Below are positions 33,403-39,643 of a stretch of 39,643 bases of DNA, piece by piece. The notes beneath the pieces are model-generated. The model saw nothing but the letters and a program-made list of their open reading frames with translations, had not been told where the DNA came from and did not search any database. The position numbers and the translations under genes are program-made. The number at the start of each line of letters is the position of its first letter. Within the stretch, counting starts at the first letter, position 1. This DNA comes from Candidatus Omnitrophota bacterium. GTDB lineage: Bacteria > Omnitrophota > Gorgyraeia > Zapsychrales > Fredricksoniimonadaceae. The stretch covers positions 1 to 39,643 of the forward strand of contig JAGNTT010000002.1 in assembly GCA_017987425.1 (NCBI GenBank), given 5' to 3'.

Positions 33403-33431
33403 ATGATAAAGGAAAAATTTGGGACTGTCAA
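33403..33431 (-). promoter_or_regulatory. Sigma70-type promoter of the mreB operon
   Basis: On the minus strand TTGACA (33426-33431), a 17-base spacer and TATCAT (33403-33408). It lies between the aroA stop codon and mreB, with a leader of about 65 bases. Confidence 0.85.
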
Positions 33432-33470
33432 TGGAATTCTGGCCGTCGTAAAGCATTAAAGTCAACAAAT

Positions 33471-34763
33471 TTAGCGTTTTTGACCCGTCGAGACAAGCGC
33501 GCCGACCGCTTTGAAATCGCGGACAAAATTAGGGTAGGATTTGTGCGAACATTCGACATCTTTGACGGTCAAACCGACCCTTAAACCCAGGACCGCGAAG
33601 GCCATGGCCAAGCGGTGGTCGTGGTGAGGATCCAGGACAGCGCCTGCTCGGGGCTCGGTCAGAGGATGGATAAGAAGCGTGTCTTTTGTTTCTTCAACGC
33701 GGGCGCCCACTTTCAAAAGTTCGGTGCGTAAATCGCTGATGCGGTCCGACTCCTTCGCCCTGGCATGATGGATATTTTTCAAAACGGTGGGGCTTTTGGC
33801 AAACAAAGCAATGACCGCCATGATGGGCACGAGGTCCGGACAGTCTTGAAGAGAGAACGTCCCTCCCTTTAACTTAAATGGGCCCTTCATAACAATCGCA
33901 TTTTCTGCGCGAGTCCATTTGGCTCCCATCGTTTTTAAAAACTTCAAAATGTGTCCGTCCGCCTGGATGAGACCGTCATCAAAACATCCGCGAAGCTCGA
34001 CGGCCGACGGCACAATACTTGCGGCCGCCATCAAGAATGCCGCCAGACCGTAATCAGACGGTACCGTAAAATTTTTAAACCCCTGAAATGTCTGCGATCC
34101 TTTGACGGCAAAAGAACGTTCACCTTTTGGAGAAACAGCAACACCCGCTCTCTCGAGCATTTGCAGCGTCATCGTGATGTAATCCTTGGAGACAATTTTC
34201 TTACCCGTGATTTGGATGAGGGAATCTTTGGACAAAGACGGCGCGGTCATAAGCAACGCCGAGACGAACTGCGAACTGAGGCTGCCGTCGATCGTGATCT
34301 TTCCGGATTTGATCGTGCCGCCCTGAAAACGGATGGGAACGGATTCTTTTTCTCCAGCTCCTGAAATGTTGAGACCCTGACGCCTGAGCGCCTCGAGAAG
34401 ATGTGTGTTCGGCCGGCCGATCAAAGTCCTTTCACCAACAATGACAGCGCGGTCGGTCAGGGTGGATAAAAGAGGCAAAAGCAAACGCAGTACCGTGCCC
34501 GATTCACCGACGGAAATCATTTTAATCGGCGCAGTCCCTCTTGTGGCTTTAACCGTCCATCTGTCTTTCTTGCGCGTGATTGAACATCCAAGCGCCCGCG
34601 CGACGCGCATGGCGACATGAGCATCCTCGCAATTCGACGGACTGATGATCTCTGATTCACCGCCGCAGGCAGCGATCATGAACGCACGGATGGAATAGGA
34701 TTTGGAGGCCGGAAGATGAATACTTCCGGAAAGACGCTGTGTGGGCTTGACGTGAAGGAACAT
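33471..34763 (-). CDS. aroA: EPSP synthase (3-phosphoshikimate 1-carboxyvinyltransferase)
   Basis: This is the sixth shikimate-pathway enzyme, joining shikimate 3-phosphate and PEP. The length of 430 residues is normal. Substrate-binding residues are visible in LPASKSYSIRAF (K21, S22, R26), GESGTVLRLLLPLL, the catalytic-aspartate region LQDCPDLVPIMAVIALFA, KESDRISDLRTEL and DHRLAMAFAVLG. It lies 67 bp after the coiled-coil protein. No other aromatic pathway gene is in the window. The sequence GESGTVLR replaces the usual GNAGT/GNSGT motif around residue 87 (G-E for G-N), which could matter for inhibitor binding. Confidence 0.95.
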   Translation of the reverse strand: MFLHVKPTQRLSGSIHLPASKSYSIRAFMIAACGGESEIISPSNCEDAHVAMRVARALGCSITRKKDRWTVKATRGTAPIKMISVGESGTVLRLLLPLLSTLTDRAVIVGERTLIGRPNTHLLEALRRQGLNISGAGEKESVPIRFQGGTIKSGKITIDGSLSSQFVSALLMTAPSLSKDSLIQITGKKIVSKDYITMTLQMLERAGVAVSPKGERSFAVKGSQTFQGFKNFTVPSDYGLAAFLMAAASIVPSAVELRGCFDDGLIQADGHILKFLKTMGAKWTRAENAIVMKGPFKLKGGTFSLQDCPDLVPIMAVIALFAKSPTVLKNIHHARAKESDRISDLRTELLKVGARVEETKDTLLIHPLTEPRAGAVLDPHHDHRLAMAFAVLGLRVGLTVKDVECSHKSYPNFVRDFKAVGALVSTGQKR

Positions 34764-34830
34764 AGATTAAATAAGAACGGCAGTCAGTTACCTGACCGCC
34801 GCCCTCACCTTAAAAATTACTGGATTGAAA

Positions 34831-35724
34831 TTACTTTTTCGGAACTATGTTGTCGTTTTTGCGAACCATACGGCTGGAAAACGGCGGGATAAGATCGGCT
34901 GCAGACATTTCTTCCTGCACTCTGGAGACTTTGATATCGCCCAGATAATCATCCCCGCGCATGACAGAAAGGACATCACCCTGTTTAACACCGCTCTTTG
35001 ATCCCATGTCGAAGATCACGAATTCTGTTTCTTTATCGACACTGAGGATGCGGCCTTTGGATGAATCAGATTTGCTCACGATAATTTTATCGAGTTCGAC
35101 TTCTTTGGTTGCGCTATCTTCAACGGCAGCTTCAGAGCCTTCAGCGGGTTTGGCAGCCGTTGCTGCGGCTGCAGCGGCGGCCTCGGCAGCAGCCTGATCC
35201 TGCTTGGTTTTTTCGATAGCTGCATTCGCGTCAGTCAGCTGTTTCTCGACTTCGGCAACTTTGGTTTCCAATTCCTTGACGCGTGAATCACGTGTCTGTA
35301 ATTCCTGCTGGGAGACTTTTTCTTTTTCCTGAAAATCAGCGGCTAATTTGTCTTTGTCAGCCTGGAGTGCATCTTTTTCAAGAAGGACCGTATCCAAATC
35401 CTGTTTAAGCTTGGCGTTCTCGGTCTTCATGGCTTCTTTAAGACCTTTTTCCACATCGAGTTCTTCTTCCAGACTATTAATGCGGGTGTCAGCTTCCTTG
35501 TTCTTTTCTTCAAGAACGAAGGCCTTGTTCTGCGCAACCTTAAGGTCGCCCTGCAGACGGCTGATAGAACCCTGGGCATCGTTCAATGCCGCGTCGACAG
35601 CTTTGCGTTTTTCCGTTTCTTTATTCAAGAGGAAAATGCTGATGGATGCTGTCGAAACCAGGAGCACAACGATGAGCCCTAAAAAAATCGTGATTGTCTT
35701 TCCTGCATTATTCATATCGTTCAA
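34831..35724 (-). CDS. Membrane-anchored coiled-coil protein
   Basis: This is a 297-residue protein of unknown function. One N-terminal membrane helix (about 9-33, TITIFLGLIVVLLVSTASISIF) is followed by a long coiled coil with heptads rich in E, K, L and D (about 34-170), an alanine-rich linker (AAAEAAAAAAATAAKPAEG, about 174-195), and a compact C-terminal domain of about 80 residues. In that domain the stretch GRILSVDKETEFVIFDMGS, SGVKQGDVLSVMRGDDYLGD and IKVSRVQEEMSAADLI resembles the small beta domains found at the end of FlgT-like and MreC-like proteins. A wall- or envelope-spanning role is inference. An AGGAG box precedes the ATG. Confidence 0.8.
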   Translation of the reverse strand: MNDMNNAGKTITIFLGLIVVLLVSTASISIFLLNKETEKRKAVDAALNDAQGSISRLQGDLKVAQNKAFVLEEKNKEADTRINSLEEELDVEKGLKEAMKTENAKLKQDLDTVLLEKDALQADKDKLAADFQEKEKVSQQELQTRDSRVKELETKVAEVEKQLTDANAAIEKTKQDQAAAEAAAAAAATAAKPAEGSEAAVEDSATKEVELDKIIVSKSDSSKGRILSVDKETEFVIFDMGSKSGVKQGDVLSVMRGDDYLGDIKVSRVQEEMSAADLIPPFSSRMVRKNDNIVPKK

Positions 35725-35771
35725 ATCTCCTACAGTAATATGGTGGGCAAAGCTGGTGTTGAATTCAACCT

Positions 35772-35799
35772 ATTATATGGGAAAAAGATAACAAGTAAA
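35772..35799 (-). promoter_or_regulatory. Promoter of the coiled-coil gene
   Basis: On the minus strand a perfect TATAAT (35772-35777) has TTTACT (35794-35799) 16 bases upstream as a weaker -35 box. The start codon of the coiled-coil protein is about 48 bases downstream. Confidence 0.6.
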
Positions 35800-35823
35800 G
35801 TATAAGTTATGAAGCGGCCGTTA

Positions 35824-36720
35824 TCAAGAAAATCTCAGAAATTCCTTGGGAGGAATGGATGAAAACTCAACCCAATGGCGCCCAATGGGATGCTCAAAAG
35901 CGATCGCCTGGGCATGCAGGGCCAGGCGGGTAAACGACTCTTTGTAGCCGTAGCGGTCATCGCCCAGGATCGGATGCCCCAGATGTTTCATGTGAACACG
36001 CAGCTGATGGGTGCGTCCGGTCTGAGGATACAGACCAACAAGCGTGGCCTTGTCGAAACGCTTGAGCACCTCATAAAATGTCAGCGCGTCTTTCCCTTCT
36101 CCTTCAGCCGCCACCTGGCGCATGTCATGATATTTCACATGGCGCTTTAATGGTACCTCGATCTTTCCCTGGTCAAAGCGGACTATGCCGTGAACAAGGG
36201 CGATGTATTTTTTAACCACCGTATGCTGTTCGAACTGGCGGCCCAAACGCGCGTGCGCCTGGTTTGTTTTGGCGATCACTATGAGACCGGAAGTTTCCTT
36301 GTCCAAACGGTGGACAATTCCCGGACGTCCGGAATTGACATCGGAGAGTTCTTTAAAATGATACAGCAGCGCGTTCGCCAGCGTTCCCGTGTAAACTCCG
36401 GTGGCCGGATGAACGGTCATGCCGATCTTTTTGTTGATGACAACAATCGCGTCATCTTCATAAAAAATATCGAGCGGGATTTTCTCGGGCTTTAATTCAG
36501 TGTCAGGAATGAGATCGTCGCCAAAATCGACATCGATTTTATCCCCGGTTTCAACCTTGTAACGCGGCTTCTCCGGTTGGCCGTTAACGAGAACCCCGCC
36601 GGCGTCGATTATTTTCTGAACGAACGTACGCGACGGCAGGTCCGTCAGTATCTGCGTCAAATAAACATCCAGGCGGATATTCGAATTTTCGTCATCGACA
36701 GTCAATTGATGCTTCGGCAT
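35824..36720 (-). CDS. rluD: RluD-type 23S rRNA pseudouridine synthase
   Basis: This is a 298-residue pseudouridine synthase with an N-terminal S4 RNA-binding domain (about 14-66, RLDVYLTQILTDLPSRTFVQ) and a catalytic domain with HRLDKETSG (D140). The segments TVVKKYIALVHG and PQTGRTHQLRVHMKHLGHPILG are typical of the RluD/RluC group. S4 plus this core usually means modification of 23S rRNA helix 69 (RluD), but RluC specificity cannot be excluded. It is 14 bp after lgt, in the frequent lspA-rluD neighbourhood. Confidence 0.92.
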   Translation of the reverse strand: MPKHQLTVDDENSNIRLDVYLTQILTDLPSRTFVQKIIDAGGVLVNGQPEKPRYKVETGDKIDVDFGDDLIPDTELKPEKIPLDIFYEDDAIVVINKKIGMTVHPATGVYTGTLANALLYHFKELSDVNSGRPGIVHRLDKETSGLIVIAKTNQAHARLGRQFEQHTVVKKYIALVHGIVRFDQGKIEVPLKRHVKYHDMRQVAAEGEGKDALTFYEVLKRFDKATLVGLYPQTGRTHQLRVHMKHLGHPILGDDRYGYKESFTRLALHAQAIAFEHPIGRHWVEFSSIPPKEFLRFS

Positions 36721-36734
36721 ACATGCTCACATTA

Positions 36735-37454
36735 TTATTTACGCGACAGAAAAAACATGGCTGAGGCCGCAAATACGGCAACGCAGATCCACTGAAAAAC
36801 CCCGATCCCTAAAAAACCCGGATCATAATCGTAACGGAAAAACTGAACGATAAATCTTAACGCGGCCGCCAGCATGAAATACGCGGCAAATGTCCGCCCG
36901 GGCGTCAGCTTTTTCGCGTTTAAATTTTTTAAAACAAAAAAAACGATCACAAGCCCGATGCACTCGTAAATCTGCGTCGGATGCAGATGATCGTGATGTT
37001 CCGGAAAATACGGTCCCCACGCCACCGGCTTGCCGTAACAGCAGCCGTTTAAAAAACAGCCGATCCGTCCTATTGCCTGCCCCAAAGCGGCATAAGGGCT
37101 TGCCAGATCCAAAAACTTAAAGACACCCAGCTTTTTACGTTTGAGAAAAATCAGGGCCGCGGCGAATCCAAGGATGAGCCCTCCCTGCCAGGCAAGCCCG
37201 CCGTGCTGGATCTGCAAAAGTTCCGACGGATTTTCCCTGAAATACTCCAGGTTGAGCAGAATATAAAAAATCCTTGAACCGATAATGCCCGCGAATGCCG
37301 TCCAGAACGCAAAATCATAAACGGTCTCTTTGGGAATACCTACCTTGACCGCATCCCGCCCCATCAAGAATGAGCAGACCACAACAGCAGCGGCGATCAT
37401 AAACCCGAACGAATACACAGTAAACGGACCTATGGAGCACAATACTGGAAACAT
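36735..37454 (-). CDS. lgt: Prolipoprotein diacylglyceryl transferase
   Basis: This inner-membrane enzyme adds diacylglycerol to the lipobox cysteine of prolipoproteins. It has 239 residues and about seven membrane segments. The Lgt signature is visible as IQHGGLAWQGGLILG and GQAIGRIGCFLNGCCYGKP; the HPTQIYE motif follows. I start at ATG 37454 (MFPVLCSIGPFTVYSFG), preceded by an AGGAAGG box; the longer in-frame start at 37511 would overlap lspA. It lies 26 bp after lspA, so steps one and two of lipoprotein maturation are encoded together. The lipoproteins at 9343 and 25062 are likely substrates. Confidence 0.96.
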   Translation of the reverse strand: MFPVLCSIGPFTVYSFGFMIAAAVVVCSFLMGRDAVKVGIPKETVYDFAFWTAFAGIIGSRIFYILLNLEYFRENPSELLQIQHGGLAWQGGLILGFAAALIFLKRKKLGVFKFLDLASPYAALGQAIGRIGCFLNGCCYGKPVAWGPYFPEHHDHLHPTQIYECIGLVIVFFVLKNLNAKKLTPGRTFAAYFMLAAALRFIVQFFRYDYDPGFLGIGVFQWICVAVFAASAMFFLSRK

Positions 37455-37480
37455 GGAATTCCGCCTTCCTGGAAAACGGA

Positions 37481-37966
37481 CTATTTGTCTTTGACGGACA
37501 AAGGAATGCACTTGATGAGAATGATGACCGCGCCGACGGTGATCGCGGAATCGGCGACATTGAACACAGGGAACACGCGGAAATCAAGAAAGTCGATGAC
37601 GTGCCCGATCTGGATCCTGTCGATCAGATTGCCGATTGCCCCACCCATAATAAGGGAAAAAGCGAAGATGTAACTTCGGCTCAAATTCTCATTCTCACGG
37701 TAGTAATAAATATTATAGACCAACAGAGCGATCGCGATAATGGGAATAATGATAAATACGATGCCGTGGTCGCGGAAAAGGCCGAACGCCATGCCGGTGT
37801 TATGCACGAGCGTGAAATGAAAAATGTCCTTGATGACGGGAATGGTTTCCCCTACGGAGAGAATCTTGGAGAAGAACGTCTTGGTCGCGCGGTCCAAGAA
37901 GACGACCATCACGACCGTGATGACGGAAATCAGAATGTCGACGTGTGAACGGATTTGCTGCTGCAT
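37481..37966 (-). CDS. lspA: Lipoprotein signal peptidase
   Basis: This is the aspartic protease (signal peptidase II) that removes lipoprotein signal peptides. The 161 residues span four membrane helices. Catalytic aspartates are in GNLIDRI and FNVADSAITVG; the VHNTGMAFGLF segment is the usual NxGxAFG motif. The ATG at 37966 gives a normal length; an in-frame TTG at 37993 has no ribosome site. No Shine-Dalgarno is visible at the ATG either. The upstream 240 bp hold a large interspersed hairpin and the dksA terminator, so the promoter is not clear. Confidence 0.95.
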   Translation of the reverse strand: MQQQIRSHVDILISVITVVMVVFLDRATKTFFSKILSVGETIPVIKDIFHFTLVHNTGMAFGLFRDHGIVFIIIPIIAIALLVYNIYYYRENENLSRSYIFAFSLIMGGAIGNLIDRIQIGHVIDFLDFRVFPVFNVADSAITVGAVIILIKCIPLSVKDK

Positions 37967-37989
37967 AGTTTTATGGGGAATACCAACGC

Positions 37990-38091
37990 ACAAATGGCAA
38001 AATGTTAAATCAAAAAACCAATACCAAAGCTCAAAATCCGAATCGTTTTAAATTTTGACGTTGAACTTTGGTCAGTTAATTTGCCATTTGT
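37990..38091. repeat. 102-bp interspersed hairpin (AAATGGCAAA type)
   Basis: Nested inverted repeats in register: ACAAATGGCAAA / TTTGCCATTTGT (37990-38001, 38080-38091, 12 perfect pairs), ACCAAAG / CTTTGGT (38023-38029, 38066-38072) and TCAAAAT / ATTTTGA (38031-38037, 38052-38058). The whole element forms one long imperfect hairpin upstream of lspA. Confidence 0.8.
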
Positions 38092-38145
38092 TCATTTGAA
38101 TTTTGTTAATCGTTAGATTTAAAATCAGACTAACAATAAAAAAAC

Positions 38146-38195
38146 GACAAATCCCTCTGATACTGTTGAACCACATCGAAAGAGATCTGTCGTTT
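38146..38195 (-). terminator. Terminator of the dksA/traR gene
   Basis: AAACGACA (38152-38159) and TGTCGTTT (38188-38195) pair, with further inner pairs (ATC/GAT, CT/AG) extending the stem. On the minus strand it is followed by a run of about eight T. It lies 12 bases after the stop codon. Confidence 0.8.
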
Positions 38196-38206
38196 CCTTA
38201 AAACAA

Positions 38207-38608
38207 TTAACGGCTGCTTTTGCTTTCCAGCTCTTCCTGGCACTTCACGCATGTCTCAACATACGGAATCGCCTTAAGACGGGCCGCGGCGATCGGCTTG
38301 TTGCACTGAATGCAATTGCCGTATGCGCCTTCGCTGATGCGCTGCAGGGCGTCATTGACGCGGCTGAGCGTTTCACGGTCGTTGGAGGCAAGGCCTAAAT
38401 TGAATTCACGGTCATACATGTCGGTCGCGACATCCGCCATGTGAAGGGCGTGGCCGGAGACATCCCCCGCCCCGTTGCCGTTCGGATTGGTACTTTCATC
38501 CTTCATGACTTTCAGATCACCGACAACCTGGTCTTTGATCTCCAGAAGGGCTTTTTTGTATTGATCGTATTTTTTTGTTTCCGGTTTATCCGTCTTCTTG
38601 TTCGGCAT
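38207..38608 (-). CDS. DksA/TraR-family zinc-finger regulator
   Basis: This is a 133-residue protein of the DksA/TraR group, which bind in the secondary channel of RNA polymerase and often act with ppGpp. An N-terminal coiled coil (about 13-95) contains the acidic stretch NGAGDVSGHALHMADVATDM; the zinc finger is C99-x2-C102-x17-C120-x2-C123. The GN-C-IQ-C core and CVKCQE are typical. Whether it carries the DxxDxA tip of true DksA is doubtful: the tip here reads DVATDMYDRE. It stands 35 bp after ileS with its own terminator. In other genomes a dksA-like gene between ileS and lspA is common. Confidence 0.9.
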   Translation of the reverse strand: MPNKKTDKPETKKYDQYKKALLEIKDQVVGDLKVMKDESTNPNGNGAGDVSGHALHMADVATDMYDREFNLGLASNDRETLSRVNDALQRISEGAYGNCIQCNKPIAAARLKAIPYVETCVKCQEELESKSSR

Positions 38609-38643
38609 TCATGACTCCTTACCTTACGACTGTTGTGGCAAGC

Positions 38644-39643
38644 TCAACCTTCGACAACCCTGGCACAGGAACCGCACAAAGCCGGATGTGCGGCAGAGAG
38701 GCCTACATCCGTCTTGTAATTCCAGCACCGCGAGCATTTCTGTCCGTGCGCCTTTTCAACTATAACACGTGTTTTGCTATATTGATCGTTGACAGGCTGG
38801 TCAACGTTTTCAACCTTTTTGATCTCGACCTGAGAAACGATAAACACCGTATGCAGAATATCGCTGTAACTCTTCAGATAGCTTTCGTCGCGGTCGCTCG
38901 CCGTTTCAAAAACAACCCTGGCTTCCAGGGAACTTCCGATCTCCCCCGCGCGGCGTTTTTCCTCTAAAGCTTTGAGGACAAAGGGCCTGAGCTCCATGAG
39001 AGAGGCGAATTTTTCTTCGATTTCGGCGGACCGCCATTCCGGTTCGACCGCCGGCCAATCCAGCAAATGGACGGAAACGGCGTTCGCGTGTTTGGAACCT
39101 TTGGACATCAGCGAAAAAATTTCGTCCGACGTGAAACACATGATCGGAGCTGTAACTCTGACAAGCACGTCGAGAATATGATAAAGAACCGTCTGGGCGG
39201 AACGTCTCTCAAGCCCATGAGCGGCTGAAGTATATAACCGATCTTTTAGGATGTCAAGATAAATGCTGGAGAGCTCCTCGTTGCAGAACCCGTGGATGGC
39301 CTTATAGACGCCCACGAAGTCATAATGCTCGTAACCGTGGTTGACCTCCTCCATCAGCTTGGCCAGGGCATTGAGCGCCCAGCGGTCAATGTCGGGCAAT
39401 TTGGAGTAAGGCACGATATGGGCGTCCGGATTAAAGCCGTCCAGGTTCCCTAATAAATAACGCACGGTGTTGCGGATCTTGCGGTAGCCGTCCACCAGGC
39501 GGTCGACAATTTCCTTAGAGATCCTCACGTCATCGTTGTAACTGCTGGACGCAACCCACAGGCGCAGGATATCGGCGCCGAAATTCTGGATGATCTCCTG
39601 CGGCTTGACCACGTTGCCTAGAGACTTCGACATCTTGCGCCCT
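38644..39643 (-). CDS. ileS: Isoleucyl-tRNA synthetase, C-terminal part (5' end beyond window)
   Basis: The open frame runs off the right edge. The first visible residues are GRKMSKSLGNVVKPQ, the class I KMSKS loop; about 333 residues are present out of the usual 900 or more. After the catalytic end come the anticodon-binding helical domain (HVLYHILDVLVRVTAPIMCF-like segments) and a C-terminal zinc site CSRC ... CGSC (last 30 residues). The four cysteines, typical of bacterial IleRS, favour IleRS over LeuRS or ValRS. It is followed by the dksA/traR gene after 35 bp and lspA further on, a common ileS-lspA order. Confidence 0.93.
   Translation of the reverse strand, partial: GRKMSKSLGNVVKPQEIIQNFGADILRLWVASSSYNDDVRISKEIVDRLVDGYRKIRNTVRYLLGNLDGFNPDAHIVPYSKLPDIDRWALNALAKLMEEVNHGYEHYDFVGVYKAIHGFCNEELSSIYLDILKDRLYTSAAHGLERRSAQTVLYHILDVLVRVTAPIMCFTSDEIFSLMSKGSKHANAVSVHLLDWPAVEPEWRSAEIEEKFASLMELRPFVLKALEEKRRAGEIGSSLEARVVFETASDRDESYLKSYSDILHTVFIVSQVEIKKVENVDQPVNDQYSKTRVIVEKAHGQKCSRCWNYKTDVGLSAAHPALCGSCARVVEG

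Overview
The window is a bacterial chromosome segment in which every gene I can support lies on the minus strand, about 34 of them over 39.6 kb with no reversal. It is a dense housekeeping region: replication and repair (dnaE, uvrB, HU), tRNA charging (aspS, hisS, 3' part of ileS), purine and cofactor synthesis (guaA, a GuaB3-type IMP dehydrogenase, coaX), aroA, the groESL chaperonin, cell-shape and wall genes (mreB, mreC, mreD, mrdA), lipoprotein processing (lgt, lspA) and signalling genes (two PilZ proteins, a DksA/TraR protein, a 7TM-HD phosphodiesterase). Diderm features (YceI, lipoproteins, LysM lipoprotein), the gene mix, the giant VGIGTT-repeat surface protein and the many short intergenic inverted repeats suggest an uncultivated lineage such as Omnitrophota (PVC group). 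That assignment is inference and was not tested.

Layout from the right edge, in the direction of transcription: ileS (cut by the window edge), a dksA/traR gene with its own terminator, lspA, lgt, rluD, a membrane-anchored coiled-coil protein, aroA, then an mreB-mreC-yadG-yadH-yceI operon with a clear promoter and a 17-bp-stem terminator. Next come an MscS-related membrane protein and a nine-gene operon (PilZ, zinc-ribbon protein, PilZ, a 55-residue membrane microprotein, an RluA-family synthase, a MazG-like protein, a lipoprotein, uvrB, coaX). groES-groEL follow, with a textbook CIRCE operator and terminator. guaB3-guaA-dnaE share a promoter. HU has its own promoter, followed by hisS and aspS. 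The last cluster is a LysM lipoprotein, phoH, 7TM-HD, ybeY, mreD and mrdA. The left end is a giant secreted repeat protein of at least 1333 residues that runs off the window.

The most unusual points are: a bacterial-type AspRS that appears to lack the whole GAD insertion domain; an mre locus split in two with a YadGH-type ABC exporter where mreD would be expected; a compact PilZ / zinc-ribbon / PilZ / microprotein operon with a structured leader; an mreC start codon buried in a hairpin; several families of short interspersed inverted repeats, two of which supply the stop codons of aspS and hisS; and a mosaic 1.56-kb direct repeat inside the giant gene, perfect over 881 bp and roughly 10 percent diverged over the rest.
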